From NCBI GenBank assembly GCA_022839625.1, contig JALHJL010000001.1, forward strand, positions 100,633 to 164,632: a DNA stretch of 64,000 nt, in the 5' to 3' direction. Each line of letters starts with the position of its first letter. Positions within the stretch are counted from its first letter, which is position 1. This DNA is from Phycisphaerales bacterium (GTDB lineage Bacteria; Planctomycetota; Phycisphaerae; UBA1845; Fen-1342). Positions 49,170 to 59,097 of this stretch are shown here, piece by piece. The notes beneath the pieces were generated by a model. That model was not told the origin of the DNA and did no database searches. It worked only from the letters and a program-made list of their open reading frames with translations. The position numbers and the translations under genes are program-made.

Positions 49170-49811
49170 ATGGCGGGGCCGGAAAGCCTGATGCCGAATG
49201 AGGCACGCGAGGGCCACGAGCGGTCATGTGCTGCGCAACCTCCGCTCGGCGGGCCGGTCTCCGGCGGTGATGTCGACAGCCAGCTCATGCGACAGGTGCG
49301 GGAGGGCGACCGTCAGGCCGCCAGTGTCTTCGCCGAGCGGAATCGTCCCCGGATCGCCCGGTACATCGCGCGTCTGGTTCATGACCCCCGTTGCGCCGAA
49401 GACCTGACCCAGGACGTCTTCTTGCAGGCCTTCCGGCACGCGGGCCAGTATGACCCCGCGCTGCGAGTGTCCACGTGGCTCTACCGGATCGCCACGAATG
49501 TCGCGTTGAATTACCTCCATCGCTCGGACACGCGCCGCGTGACCAAGCTGGGCGACGGTCCGCAGCACGTCGCGGACCCGCACCAGCTCCCGCCCGACGC
49601 GCGGCTCCGGCTGGACGAGCTGAAACACAGCGTGTCGCAGGCCATTCTCGATCTGCCGGACAGCCAGCGGATCGCCCTCGTGCTCTTTGAATACGAGGAG
49701 TGCTCGTACGCCCAGATCGCCGCGGTCCTGGGCGTATCGATCGAGGCCGTCCGCAGCCTGCTGATGCGGGCGCGCACGAAGTTGCGCCGCTCATTGACCG
49801 GCTTGGCGTAG
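49170..49811 (+). CDS. ECF-family RNA polymerase sigma factor
   Basis: A 213-aa sigma factor with region 2 (DRQAASVFAERNRPRIARYIARLVHDPRCAEDLTQDVFLQAF) and region 4 (ILDLPDSQRIALVLFEYEECSYAQIAAVLGVSIEAVRSLLMRARTKLRR); no region 3. The region 2 DLTQDVF segment is classical. ATG 49170 follows a weak GGGTG. There is no anti-sigma gene beside it, so its control is unknown. It may be regulated by its promoter or by a partner elsewhere. Confidence 0.92.
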   Translation: MAGPESLMPNEAREGHERSCAAQPPLGGPVSGGDVDSQLMRQVREGDRQAASVFAERNRPRIARYIARLVHDPRCAEDLTQDVFLQAFRHAGQYDPALRVSTWLYRIATNVALNYLHRSDTRRVTKLGDGPQHVADPHQLPPDARLRLDELKHSVSQAILDLPDSQRIALVLFEYEECSYAQIAAVLGVSIEAVRSLLMRARTKLRRSLTGLA

Positions 49812-50039
49812 CGGGGCGCTGGTGGAAAGCGCTGGCTCGGTTTCTCCCGGGCAGACTGCGTGTTTGCTCTCGGGGGACCGTCCCGGTGCTTCGGCAGCAG
49901 GGTGAGTTGGCATCCCCGGAAATGGGTAGGCCCGGCGCGGCTCCTTTGAAGCCGCTCCGGGCCCAACTCCTGGCTCCCAGTATCGTATCTCATTCCGACA
50001 CAGCGACTTACGGAGCCGCCCTGCCGGTTGTGATGCCCT

Positions 50040-50375
50040 TTACGTCACGACGTGCCGCTCCTTGAAGGCCATCCAGGCCTCACACTGCTCGGGATCGCAG
50101 CAACATACGTCGCGGATGTGCTCGAAATAGACCTCCTGGGGCAGCCCGATGTCACGCCGCAGTGGACACTTCAGCGCGATCCGCGGCCTCGTGGTCGATT
50201 GTCCTGTGAGCAGTGACCGGATGTAGACCTGGTTCTTGCCCGCGGTGCACTTCATCTCCCGGTTAAGCTGACGCTCGAGCAGCGACAGGTTGCCGGTCAG
50301 CTCTTGCGGGGTCAGGGGCGGACCGAAGGACTGCTCCACGATCGACGGTTTCATTCGGCGTACTGGCCAACTCAT
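50040..50375 (-). CDS. Cys-rich hypothetical protein
   Basis: A 111-aa protein with no known domain. Cys are at KCTAG, LKCPLRRDIG and DVCCCDPEQCEAW, six in total; together they could bind a metal or cluster. The N-terminus (MSWPVRRMKPSIVEQSFGPP) is basic. GAGGTG stands close before the ATG. It lies alone between the sigma gene (convergent) and a 657-bp gap. A possible metal-binding regulator; nothing else can be said. Confidence 0.65.
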   Translation of the reverse strand: MSWPVRRMKPSIVEQSFGPPLTPQELTGNLSLLERQLNREMKCTAGKNQVYIRSLLTGQSTTRPRIALKCPLRRDIGLPQEVYFEHIRDVCCCDPEQCEAWMAFKERHVVT

Positions 50376-51032
50376 GGATACACCTCACACACACGAGAAG
50401 GACCTTGGGATCTTGCGGACCGGATGCAGGCTTGGGACGCCGGAAAACCGGGCAGGCACCGGTGGGCACAGAGGGAGGGGGGAGGAGGAGAGGAGGCGCG
50501 GTGCCCGCCCGGTCCGGCATCAAAGCCGACAGGCGCAGACCGCCGACTGACAGGTCGGCGACCAGCCGTTTGGTTGTTGGTTCGCGTTGTCGGGCTGTGA
50601 GGCGAAGAGCGAGACGATCAGAGAATGACGAATAAGATCATAGGATTGCGTATGGATCGATAACTGCTCACCTCACAACTTCCATCTAACAGTATATCCG
50701 CACAAAGTGTCCGGTCCATCAAAAAAACTTGGCGGCCTTCCCGGCCCGGCGCCCGGAGTCGATCGCAGGCGACGGCCCCCCCGGGGCGACCGGTGACGCG
50801 GGCGAGGACCAGACCCAATGAGACCAGGCGACTATCGGCTCATGTAACCTACTTTAATCCAGGCACTTACGCGCGCACGCCCGGAGGGGGCGATCAGTGT
50901 AAGCAACATCTCCGCGACCGGTAGTGTCCCGGGGTATTCCCCCACCGCCTCGGCCCCGCCCCTGGGAGTCGCCCGCTGGCTGGGCTGCGGCGTCTTGGAT
51001 GGCTGTGTCCGGGGACGGACAAGTCATCGTCG
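50376..51032. other. 657-bp gap without a convincing gene
   Basis: The left part is GC- and purine-rich (GGGAGGGGGGAGGAGGAG near 50474). The middle (about 50620-50735) is notably AT-richer: minus-strand TATACT at 50691-50696 could be a promoter for the Cys-rich gene, giving a leader of about 310 bases, and CATCAAAAAAAC sits at about 50717. A second AT-rich stretch lies near 50835-50870. No open frame has family features. It separates the housekeeping region from the exopolysaccharide locus. Confidence 0.5.
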
Positions 51033-52403
51033 TCAGCGCATTGACGACACCGGAGTGAGCGGCGGCGGCGCAGCCAGGGGAGCATTCATCAACGGCGCAG
51101 GCTGAGCGGCCCTGAGCTGAGCCAGGCGTTGCTCGACAAAGATCATCATAGCGAAGTAGAGCTGCATCGCGGTCACGTTCTGGAAGTTCTCGATGGCGAG
51201 GCCGTTAACCATCATTGCCACCACCAGCATGAGCAGGCAGGTTCCTAGCCCTTGCGCCATGCGGTCGCTCTTCACGCGGGCCGCCATGCGCCCGAGCACG
51301 ATGCCTTGTCGAATCAGCAGGAAGAGCACCACGAGGCCGAGCACCCCGGTGTAGACCATTGCCCCCAGGTAGGTGTTGTGGGCGGTAGCCTGGCGCTGGG
51401 CAAACACGGTGGGCATGCCGATACCCGTCAGGAAGAAGGCAGCCGAAAAGTCCTGAAGAAACATCCGTACGATCTCGAGCCGGACCTCGAGCCCTTCTGC
51501 AAAAGTCGTGGCGTAAGGGCTGGCTCCGCCGCTGAACCGCTGCAGCACTCGTTGCAGAAGACCTCCCTGGAATAGCATGACTACGAGGCCGGCCACGGCA
51601 ACCAGGACAAACGTCGCTTTTCGGCGCGCGAACATGATCGCCCACCCCACGCCTGCAATCAGGCCGGCGATGGAGCCGCGCGAGATCGTGTACGCCAGCG
51701 CAACCAGGGAGCCGCCACACATGATCGCGTAGAAGACTCGTGCGCTGAGCCCTGCGCGGTAGACGACCATCGCCAGAGACAGAAGGCTGATGCCCAAGAC
51801 CACAACGCCAAGTCGGACGACGCCGAGCGACCCGCCGGCGCGCCGCGCCTCGACGTCGGCCACGTATTCCACTTCTTCGACGCCCGTCAGGCCCGACTCG
51901 TGGATTCTGGGTAAGAAGGCCTCCAGTCGGTCTGGGGCATACACGGCCGCGATGGCAATCGCCCCCGCGACGACGGCCGCCACACACATCCAGCGCATGT
52001 GCCGGTCAAGCTGCTCCCTCGTGTGCAGCAGGTTGGACAGAATGTACGCGGTGAGCGGAACATACAGCGCCTTGACGGCCAACTTGACGGTCGACTCCCA
52101 GGCCTCCATGCCGGTAACGAGCAGGCCGGCCAGGCTGCCGACCATGATGGAGAGCCACCAAGCCACGCCAAGCCACACCAGCGGCCCGGTGGCCTTGCGC
52201 GATTGAGGAGAGATGAGGCACACCACGAAAAGGAACACGACCCACAGGTCGTCGAAACGCGTGTTGAGCGGCATCAGCCCGAACAACAATGTATTCGGGT
52301 AATTCCAGTGCAAGAACCAGATCAGCACGGCGCCAAAGCGCGGCCGGGTGAACGACACAAGCGCCAGTACAACCCAGATGGTGACAGCGATTCCTACTAC
52401 CAT
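51033..52403 (-). CDS. O-antigen ligase/polymerase-like membrane protein (Wzy-type)
   Basis: A 456-aa membrane protein with about 10-12 hydrophobic helices and a large periplasmic loop (around VFAQRQATAHNTYLGAMVYTG). The HNTYL motif after the loop is typical of the O-antigen ligase/Wzy superfamily; family members polymerise or ligate glycan repeat units in the periplasm. ATG 52403 overlaps the upstream glycosyltransferase stop by 7 bp. It ends the minus-strand set of the exopolysaccharide locus and fits the Wzx flippase two genes before it. Confidence 0.8.
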   Translation of the reverse strand: MVVGIAVTIWVVLALVSFTRPRFGAVLIWFLHWNYPNTLLFGLMPLNTRFDDLWVVFLFVVCLISPQSRKATGPLVWLGVAWWLSIMVGSLAGLLVTGMEAWESTVKLAVKALYVPLTAYILSNLLHTREQLDRHMRWMCVAAVVAGAIAIAAVYAPDRLEAFLPRIHESGLTGVEEVEYVADVEARRAGGSLGVVRLGVVVLGISLLSLAMVVYRAGLSARVFYAIMCGGSLVALAYTISRGSIAGLIAGVGWAIMFARRKATFVLVAVAGLVVMLFQGGLLQRVLQRFSGGASPYATTFAEGLEVRLEIVRMFLQDFSAAFFLTGIGMPTVFAQRQATAHNTYLGAMVYTGVLGLVVLFLLIRQGIVLGRMAARVKSDRMAQGLGTCLLMLVVAMMVNGLAIENFQNVTAMQLYFAMMIFVEQRLAQLRAAQPAPLMNAPLAAPPPLTPVSSMR

Positions 52404-53710
52404 GCCGTTGCAGTCCTGTGCCGGTAGCCGCTTCGGGCCGCTCGGCATTCCTCGTACAACCCTTCCACGGCGCGACACAGGCGCTCGACGGTGAAACACG
52501 CCGCGACCCGCTGCTGAGCGGCCCGGCCAAGGGCTATGCGCCGCGCTTCGTCTTCCAGGAGCCACAGTATAGCGGCCGCCAGGGCATCCGCGTCCCGAGG
52601 TGGAACGAGCCGGCCGGAAACGCCGTCCTCGATCACCTCCGGCGGAGCACCGCAGGTGGTAGCAACCACGGGTACCCCGGCCGCCATGGCTTCGATCATG
52701 ACGAGTCCGAACCCTTCTCCGGTGTCGTCACCCATCGGGATGGTCGGCATACAAACAACGTCGCAGTCGCCCATGTAGAGCGGAGCCTCGGGGATGGACT
52801 CACAGAACCGCACCGCGTCCGAGAGGCCCAGCTCCCGCGCGAGCTGCCGCAAACCCCGCTCCAGCCCATAACGCTGACGCGAGTGCGGATGTTCCCCGCC
52901 GACGATCGCGAAACGCGCCGCGGGGATGCGCGAGACCACGGTCGCGGCGGCCCGGAGGAAGTATGCGTGTCCCTTGCGCTCGGCGATCGACCCGAACAGG
53001 GCCACGAGCGGCTGCCCGGCAGCGACCGCGAGCCGCCCGCGCAGGGCCCCGTGCTTCTGGTGCTCAGCGATATGGCCGGCGTGTACGCCGTTGTGCACGG
53101 TGCGGCATTTCGCCTGCACATCGGCAGGGAGCGTCCGCTGAACGAAATGGCTGATGCAAGCGATACGCGTGGCCAGCCGGCGAAAGCCGAACCGGGCCGC
53201 AAGTCCGAGCGGACCCCGGGGCCGGTACGGCCCGTGCCAATGCCACAGGCACGGGGTCTTGGCCAGGCGACACGCCAGACCGGCCACAAGGTGCATGGGG
53301 TACATATTGACGTGCAAGACGTCCAGCTTGCCGACCCGGATGGCGCGCGTGGCGGCCCAGACCGCTTTGGCGAACGTTGCGCCCTTCGAGAGCGCGTTGA
53401 ACGGCGAGTACCGGCTGCGCCCCAGTCTGGTCAACGGTAGCAAGCAGCCAGTGCCAAGGTCGTACACCTCGTCGCACAACGGCACGAGGTCGGTGCGGCT
53501 CGGTCCGGGACCAAGGAACAGGCCAGCCAGGTGTACGGCCCGGCGGTCCAGGCTGCGGGCCAGGAAGGTCATGAAGACGCGCACCCCGTAGTCTTCGCTG
53601 CCGTCCACCAGCAGCCCGACGCGCACAGGTGGCCTGTGCCGCGAGCCGCGTCGCCCCGCGGCCCCTTCGTCCTGCCAGCCCTCATTCCCATCAGGTCGTT
53701 CGGCGTTCAT
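52397..53710 (-). CDS. Glycosyltransferase family 4 (GT-B)
   Basis: A 437-aa GT-B enzyme. The N-terminal domain has RVGLLVDGSEDYGVRVFMTFLA; the C-terminal donor domain has VALFGSIAERKGHAYFLRAA, ARFAIVGG, and the GT4 motif EGFGLVMIEAMAAGVPVVATTCGAPPE, which places the catalytic E-x7-E. A basic, Arg-rich start precedes it. Start ATG overlaps the flippase stop (ATGA). It adds one sugar to the exopolysaccharide unit; acceptor and donor cannot be read. Confidence 0.85.
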   Translation of the reverse strand: MNAERPDGNEGWQDEGAAGRRGSRHRPPVRVGLLVDGSEDYGVRVFMTFLARSLDRRAVHLAGLFLGPGPSRTDLVPLCDEVYDLGTGCLLPLTRLGRSRYSPFNALSKGATFAKAVWAATRAIRVGKLDVLHVNMYPMHLVAGLACRLAKTPCLWHWHGPYRPRGPLGLAARFGFRRLATRIACISHFVQRTLPADVQAKCRTVHNGVHAGHIAEHQKHGALRGRLAVAAGQPLVALFGSIAERKGHAYFLRAAATVVSRIPAARFAIVGGEHPHSRQRYGLERGLRQLARELGLSDAVRFCESIPEAPLYMGDCDVVCMPTIPMGDDTGEGFGLVMIEAMAAGVPVVATTCGAPPEVIEDGVSGRLVPPRDADALAAAILWLLEDEARRIALGRAAQQRVAACFTVERLCRAVEGLYEECRAARSGYRHRTATAW

Positions 53711-55002
53711 GTACGCCTCACCAACGCTTCGCGAACGGCGCGCAGATCACTTGGCCGGACGGCTAGGCAATGGCCGACGCGCAGACCGTAGAGCTTTCGG
53801 CAGATTGCGAGGCTGGTCAGGGCGGTGAACGCGTTGCCGGCGAGTACTGCCAGGGCCGCCCCGCGAATGCCCAGGGTTGGCACGGTGAGAACGGTGACGA
53901 CCGCCACGACAACCAGCGTGCCGGCCAGAACGCACACGGTGGTCGCGGCGCGGCCGTCACCAGCCAACAGATTGTTGCAGACCTCGAACAACGGGATGAA
54001 CAACAGCGCTGGGGCGAGCGGGAGTAACGCCGCGGTCGCCGGTATGAACTCATTGCCGTACATCAGCCAGAGGATGTACTTGCCCAGCAGGGCCACAAGC
54101 GCGCACATGACGATGCCGTAGCTCAGGTTCAGGCGGGCCGCCATTTCGGCCTGGCGCGTGCGCTCTGTACCGCGCACGCCCGACCACTTCGCGTACAGCA
54201 ATGGTCCGATGGCGACGGGCACGACCGAGACCAGGCTGCACACGGCCACGGCGCGCGTATACAGCCCTATTTCGGCGAACTGCTCTTGTCGCAGGTAGCG
54301 CAACAAGAGCACGGTGATGCTCGCTGACAGAACCTGGAGCAGGTTCAACGCGGCCAATTGCAGACCATAGCTCACGACCTGGCGGAGCAGTCGCCACTCG
54401 AACGGTCGGCGAATTTGAATGAGCGGGGCCAGGTACGCCAAGAGGAGCCCAAACGCGGCGGCGCCGCTGAGAGACAGGACCACGATGGCTGCTCCTGGAC
54501 TGAGCCACCCCAGCAGCGCAAGCCCGCCCCCACCGATCAGCAGCGTCAGTGCGCGCACCAGGTCAATCGCCACCATGCGTCGCGCGGCGAGCTGGGCCGT
54601 CAGGATCGTGCGGAGGATGTTGACGTTGAGCAACAACGCCGCACCCAGCGCGAAGCCCAGCACCACCCAGACTGACACCGCACCGAAGTAGCCTGGCAGC
54701 GATAGCACGGCGGCAGAGAGCCCGGCGGCCAGAAGCCCCCCCAGCACCGTGCCCACGGTCAGCGTGTTGGTGGCGACGCGCTCGGGTTCGATTTGGCGGT
54801 TGTTCAGGAAGAAGATGTTCGCCGGGCCGAGGCCAAGGGCAACGATGGTGGCTGCGAGCGTCGCAGTCGTACGGAACAACTCGTACTGCCCCATGCCGTC
54901 CGGACCCAGCGCCCGCGAGAAGATGATCCCCGCGGCCATGCCCAGGGGGATGTTGAGCACCTGCCCGCCGGATACCAACATGCCCTTGCGCAGCAAGCTC
55001 AT
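53707..55002 (-). CDS. Polysaccharide flippase (Wzx/MATE-type)
   Basis: A 431-aa membrane protein with about 12 hydrophobic helices, of the oligosaccharide flippase superfamily (MSLLRKGMLVSGGQVLNIPLGMAAGIIFSRALGPDGMGQYELF start). It moves lipid-linked oligosaccharides across the inner membrane. ATGA overlaps join it to the genes on both sides, so flippase and glycosyltransferases are co-translated. Its neighbours are a Wzy-like protein and glycosyltransferases, so a Wzx/Wzy pathway is likely. Confidence 0.83.
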   Translation of the reverse strand: MSLLRKGMLVSGGQVLNIPLGMAAGIIFSRALGPDGMGQYELFRTTATLAATIVALGLGPANIFFLNNRQIEPERVATNTLTVGTVLGGLLAAGLSAAVLSLPGYFGAVSVWVVLGFALGAALLLNVNILRTILTAQLAARRMVAIDLVRALTLLIGGGGLALLGWLSPGAAIVVLSLSGAAAFGLLLAYLAPLIQIRRPFEWRLLRQVVSYGLQLAALNLLQVLSASITVLLLRYLRQEQFAEIGLYTRAVAVCSLVSVVPVAIGPLLYAKWSGVRGTERTRQAEMAARLNLSYGIVMCALVALLGKYILWLMYGNEFIPATAALLPLAPALLFIPLFEVCNNLLAGDGRAATTVCVLAGTLVVVAVVTVLTVPTLGIRGAALAVLAGNAFTALTSLAICRKLYGLRVGHCLAVRPSDLRAVREALVRRT

Positions 55003-56228
55003 GATGCGGCGATCTTCGCAGCCGAAGCACGTGACACGTCCGACGCGGCCCGCCCGCCGTCCGACGCGGCGGAGAGGGCGCTTTCATAGACACTCTGGAC
55101 CCGCGCCAGCCAGGCCTCCGTCGAGTATTCTGTCTCCACCTTGCGCGTGCCAGCGTCCAGTAGCCGCGTACGCAACGACGTGTCCACCAAGATGCTGGTC
55201 ATCGCGCCCGCCAGGGCCTCGGCATCGGCCGGCGGAACAAGCAGTCCCGTCTGCCCATCCTGAATGAGCTCCGCCAACCCACCAATGGCCGAGGCAATCG
55301 GTACGCTGCCGCAGGCCATCGCTTCCATGACCGCCAGCGAGGTGGCCTCCACTACGCCGGTCGCCGGAACCGAGGGCACGAGCACCCCCACGGCGCGGGC
55401 GAACAGCGGCAGAAGCTGCGGTCTGGGCACCGGGCCGAGGAAATGTACACGCTTCGCCAGCCCCAGCCCCGCCGCGCGTTGCTCCAACTCCTCACGCAGC
55501 GGCCCCTGTCCGGCGATCACGAGCTGAACCTCAGGTTGCGCGATCCTCGCCAGCGCCTCGATCGCGAACTGCACGCCGGTCTTCGGCACCAACCGGCGCG
55601 GCACGAGGAAGAATGGCGCGGTGAACGCCACGGGGGCATCACCACGCGCCAGGGCGCGAACCTCATCCACGTTCACACTGTTGAAGATCACACTGATGCG
55701 GCCGGCGTCGACGCCATAGTCCTCGCGCAGGATCCGCGCCTGCCCGCTATCGACGGCAATGAGGCGAGTGGCGGCGGCAAAGGCCCTCTCTTCACAGCGA
55801 CGGATCAACGCCTCGGTTCGTGGCTGCCCCCCTACCCCGGTGAGTTGCCGGAACTCGTACAGCGCGGGTCCGTGAACGGTCTCGATTACCGGCAGGGCTC
55901 GGCTGCTCAGCGCATCATGCACGGCCAGGCCGGCGTAGGCATCATGGCAGTGTATGACGTCTGGCCCAAACGCAGCCAACTGCTCGCTGACGAGCACCCG
56001 CAACTTGTGAAGCGCGGCTCCCAGATGCCACGCCCGGTAGCGGTCACGGTTGCCAACGGCCAACGCCGCATGAAACAGCCGCCGCCACCACGGGTGCGAT
56101 GCTTGCCCCCCGTGAATGAGTTCGACCTCGTAGTTCCGCCGGCGCAGCCCAGCCACCAGATCGAGCAGGTGCGTGCTCAGCCCGCCTTCGTGCGGGATCA
56201 CTTGTTGAGTGACCACGAGCACCTTCAT
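54999..56228 (-). CDS. Glycosyltransferase family 4 (GT-B)
   Basis: A 409-aa GT4 enzyme with LVVTQQVIPHEGGLSTHLLDL (N-terminal acceptor domain), PDVIHCHDAYAGLAVHDAL, and the donor domain with FLVPRRLVPKTGVQFAIEAL, LVIAGQGPLREEL and SLAVMEAMACGSVPIASAIGG. GGGAGG lies 5 bases before the ATG. It is first of a tightly coupled set running to the Wzy-like gene. The C-terminal tail is Ala/Ser-rich. Confidence 0.87.
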   Translation of the reverse strand: MKVLVVTQQVIPHEGGLSTHLLDLVAGLRRRNYEVELIHGGQASHPWWRRLFHAALAVGNRDRYRAWHLGAALHKLRVLVSEQLAAFGPDVIHCHDAYAGLAVHDALSSRALPVIETVHGPALYEFRQLTGVGGQPRTEALIRRCEERAFAAATRLIAVDSGQARILREDYGVDAGRISVIFNSVNVDEVRALARGDAPVAFTAPFFLVPRRLVPKTGVQFAIEALARIAQPEVQLVIAGQGPLREELEQRAAGLGLAKRVHFLGPVPRPQLLPLFARAVGVLVPSVPATGVVEATSLAVMEAMACGSVPIASAIGGLAELIQDGQTGLLVPPADAEALAGAMTSILVDTSLRTRLLDAGTRKVETEYSTEAWLARVQSVYESALSAASDGGRAASDVSRASAAKIAAS

Positions 56229-56276
56229 CTGTGCCTCCCGGCTGTCGAACTGCGAAGCTCCACCTCGCCGCCCAAC

Positions 56277-57422
56277 TCACTGCACCTCGTCCGTGTAGCG
56301 CAGGATCGATTCCAGAACCCGGCCGCTTGCCCGGCCGTCGCCGTAGGGGCTCCTGACGTCGCGCGGGTCGCCAGCCGTCGCAGTGGCCGCCAGCGCTGCC
56401 GAAACGCCCTCGACGATCCGTTCGGCGTCGTTGCCGACCAGTTGCACAAGTCCGGCCTGCACGCCCTCGGGGCGTTCGGTCGTGTTTCGCATGACCAGGA
56501 CCGGTTTGCCAAGGCTGGGGGCCTCTTCCTGAATGCCGCCTGAGTCGGTCAGGATCAAGGTGCTCCTCTGCATCAGCCACGCGAATGGGGCATACGGGAG
56601 CGGTTCCAGCAAGTGGATGTTGCGTCGCGCACCCAGCAGCCGGTGCACGGGCTCCTGCACGTTCGGGTTCAGATGCACGGGATAGACCCAATGCACCGCC
56701 GGGAAGTCCTGCGCGAGCCGCAGGATCGCCCGGCAAATGTTCTCGAAGCCGGCCCCGAAGCTCTCCCGGCGGTGCCCGGTTATCAGCACCATCCGGCTCT
56801 CGCCGATATGCTCGGCCGCCCACTGTTGAATCTCGGCGACCGCGGGCGGCGGATCGGAACGGATGCGGTCGAGCACCCAGAACAGTGCGTCGATTACCGT
56901 GTTGCCGGTTACCACGATTTGCCGCTCCGGCACGTGCTCGTTGAGCAGGTTCTGCCGGGCCCACTCGGTCGGCGCGAAGTGCAGGTCCGTGAGTTGCGTG
57001 CACAGCCGCCGGTTGATCTCCTCGGGGAACGGCTGGCGTTTGTCGAAAGTGCGCAGGCCGGCTTCGACGTGTCCGACGGCAATACCCTGGTAGAAGGCGG
57101 CGAGTGCGGCGGTCCACACAGTCGTCGTATCGCCTTGAACCAGGACCCAATCCGGGCGCTCGCGGGCCAGCACGGGGCTCATGGCCGTAATGACGTTGGC
57201 CGTCAGCTCGCACAGACTCTGATTGGGGCGCATCAGATTGAGGTCGGCATGGGGGGTAATGCGAAACAGCTCCAGGACCTGGTCGAGCATCTCACGGTGC
57301 TGAGCCGTGACGCAGACGCGGACATCGAAGTCCTGCGGCCGGGCCTGGGCGTGGAGGATCACGGGTGCGAGCTTGATCGCTTCGGGGCGCGTCCCGAACA
57401 CGGCCATGATTCTTTTCGGCAC
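56277..57422 (-). CDS. wecB: UDP-N-acetylglucosamine 2-epimerase (non-hydrolysing)
   Basis: A 381-aa epimerase that makes UDP-ManNAc from UDP-GlcNAc for surface polysaccharides. Marks: FGTRPEAIKLAPVI, LVQGDTTTVWTAALAAFY, GHVEAGLRTFDKRQPFPEE, ITGHRRESFG, HLNPNV and LTDSGGIQEEAPSLGKPVLVMRNTTERPEG. The start is GTG 57422 with GAGGAAACC just before it; an ATG five codons later is less well placed. It supplies an activated sugar for the exopolysaccharide; a UDP-ManNAc dehydrogenase is not seen in the window. Confidence 0.94.
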   Translation of the reverse strand: MPKRIMAVFGTRPEAIKLAPVILHAQARPQDFDVRVCVTAQHREMLDQVLELFRITPHADLNLMRPNQSLCELTANVITAMSPVLARERPDWVLVQGDTTTVWTAALAAFYQGIAVGHVEAGLRTFDKRQPFPEEINRRLCTQLTDLHFAPTEWARQNLLNEHVPERQIVVTGNTVIDALFWVLDRIRSDPPPAVAEIQQWAAEHIGESRMVLITGHRRESFGAGFENICRAILRLAQDFPAVHWVYPVHLNPNVQEPVHRLLGARRNIHLLEPLPYAPFAWLMQRSTLILTDSGGIQEEAPSLGKPVLVMRNTTERPEGVQAGLVQLVGNDAERIVEGVSAALAATATAGDPRDVRSPYGDGRASGRVLESILRYTDEVQ

Positions 57423-57588
57423 GGTTTCCTCAATGCGCTTGCTGCCGCAAGCAATTGCAGCTAAAGAGCTTGCGGCCCAGCGCGGTCAGGGCCGCCCCGG
57501 ATAATATCGGTCGTTGCACGCTGCGGCTGAACAGGTCGGGTACGTCCCGTTCCTGCCGTGGTTCGTACGTGCGGAGCGCCCCTGGAGC

Positions 57589-58881
57589 CTACTTGGGGTC
57601 GCGGGCAGCGTCAATGTCGGCGGGCCAGCCGGCGGCCGCCGACTTCGTGGACTTGCCCCCCGGAGGCGCACCAGCCGCACGGGCGTTGCGGCGCTGCCAT
57701 TCGCGCGTCTTGTCGCGAACCGCTTCGTAGAACGCGCGGCGACGCGGCCTGAGTACGTCGGCGTGATAGTCACGTGCGCGGCGGAGATTGCGCTCAGCCA
57801 TTTTCGCCAGCAGCTCGCGGTCTGTGAGCACTTCGCGGATCTTGGTTGCCAAGGCGACGGCGTCCCCCGGTGGAACGAGGTCCTCCGGCGACAGCAGCTC
57901 CGGGATGCCGCCAACCGCACTGGCGATGCAGGGCAGCCCGCGGGCCATCGCCTCGATGAGCGCGCGAGGGAGGCCTTCGGTGCGTGAGGGGAGAACAAAC
58001 AGGTCCGCGCGGTCGAGTTCCTCACGCACGGCCGCCCCGGCCGGGAGCTGGCCCACAAAACGCACGTGCTGAGCGACATTCAGCTCACGGGCGAGATCGC
58101 GCAGCGCAGGTTCGTGCCGACCTTCCCCGATGATCGCAAGGTGCAGGTCGTAGCCCCGGGCCGCGTTGATGGCGACGGCCCGGATGGCCACGTCCGGACC
58201 CTTGTAGAGCTGCTCCAACGTGCCGACGAGCACCATGCGGACGGGCTGGCCGGGGGCAGGCGCCGCGGCCGACCGCGTCTCGTGGACGTACGCCTCGTTG
58301 CCCAATTCGATGCTCGAGCACCCCACGTGGAAAACACCGGGCGCCGACGGGTATCGTTCCTGGAGTGTCCGCGACGTGACGTACATCGCGGCGGCCGCGC
58401 TTCGGCACATGCGACGTAGGTTGCGCGTCATAGACGCTCGCACGAAAGGCCGGACGAATGAGCGAACGACACCTGGCGCAAACACGTCGTGAGGGTCGCC
58501 GACCACCTGTACGCCATAGGGATAAGCTGCCGCGCAAGCCGCGCGCCACAGGGGGGTGTTGAATGTACTAGGCACCCGCAAGATGAGCGCCTCACCGGGG
58601 CAGAACGCCAAGCGGACGGCCCGTCGCACAGCGGCCGCGCGCCACGCGTACTGCCACGGGCCGACATAGTACGGCACTGGAACGAACGTCACGTTGGGGC
58701 CGTCCGCCCGCCGGGCTTGCCCCGAGGGTTGCTCCACGGAGCGGATTCGCGCCAGGACGCGCACTTGTTCGAAGACTTCGAGATAGCCTTTCCAGAACCC
58801 GTAGTCGATTCCCATCGGCGCCCAAGCGTGCCCGTCGGGGGTCTGGTCCAACCGGATTTCGGCGGTTACCAGCAGTCTCAT
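57589..58881 (-). CDS. Glycosyltransferase family 4 (GT-B)
   Basis: A 430-aa GT4 enzyme. Donor domain: MVLVGTLEQLYKGPDVAIRAVA, LHLAIIGEGRHEP and FVLPSRTEGLPRALIEAMARGLPCIASAVGG. The N-terminal part includes FWKGYLEVFEQVRVLARI and DPHDVFAPGVV. The C-terminus is a Lys/Arg/Ala tail. ATG 58881 is chosen over an upstream in-frame ATG because it begins the Rossmann strand (MRLLVTAEIRLD). It is divergent from the acyltransferase across a 216-bp AT-richer gap that must hold promoters for both. Confidence 0.85.
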   Translation of the reverse strand: MRLLVTAEIRLDQTPDGHAWAPMGIDYGFWKGYLEVFEQVRVLARIRSVEQPSGQARRADGPNVTFVPVPYYVGPWQYAWRAAAVRRAVRLAFCPGEALILRVPSTFNTPLWRAACAAAYPYGVQVVGDPHDVFAPGVVRSFVRPFVRASMTRNLRRMCRSAAAAMYVTSRTLQERYPSAPGVFHVGCSSIELGNEAYVHETRSAAAPAPGQPVRMVLVGTLEQLYKGPDVAIRAVAINAARGYDLHLAIIGEGRHEPALRDLARELNVAQHVRFVGQLPAGAAVREELDRADLFVLPSRTEGLPRALIEAMARGLPCIASAVGGIPELLSPEDLVPPGDAVALATKIREVLTDRELLAKMAERNLRRARDYHADVLRPRRRAFYEAVRDKTREWQRRNARAAGAPPGGKSTKSAAAGWPADIDAARDPK

Positions 58882-59097
58882 GAGGGTCTCGGTTCCATCG
58901 CAGCGGCCGCGCTCGGCCTCCACCTCTGTTCATCGCGCCCCCACAGCCAACAGGGTATCGGCGGCAGTTCGAAACGCCAGTGTGGGAGGCGGGCGATCGA
59001 GCCGATGCGCACGTGCAAACATGAACTGGCAGGGCGCATCGGCGTGCGTTAGCATCTAGATATTGCTTGTATCGGAATCCCGCTCAGAGAAAATCGG

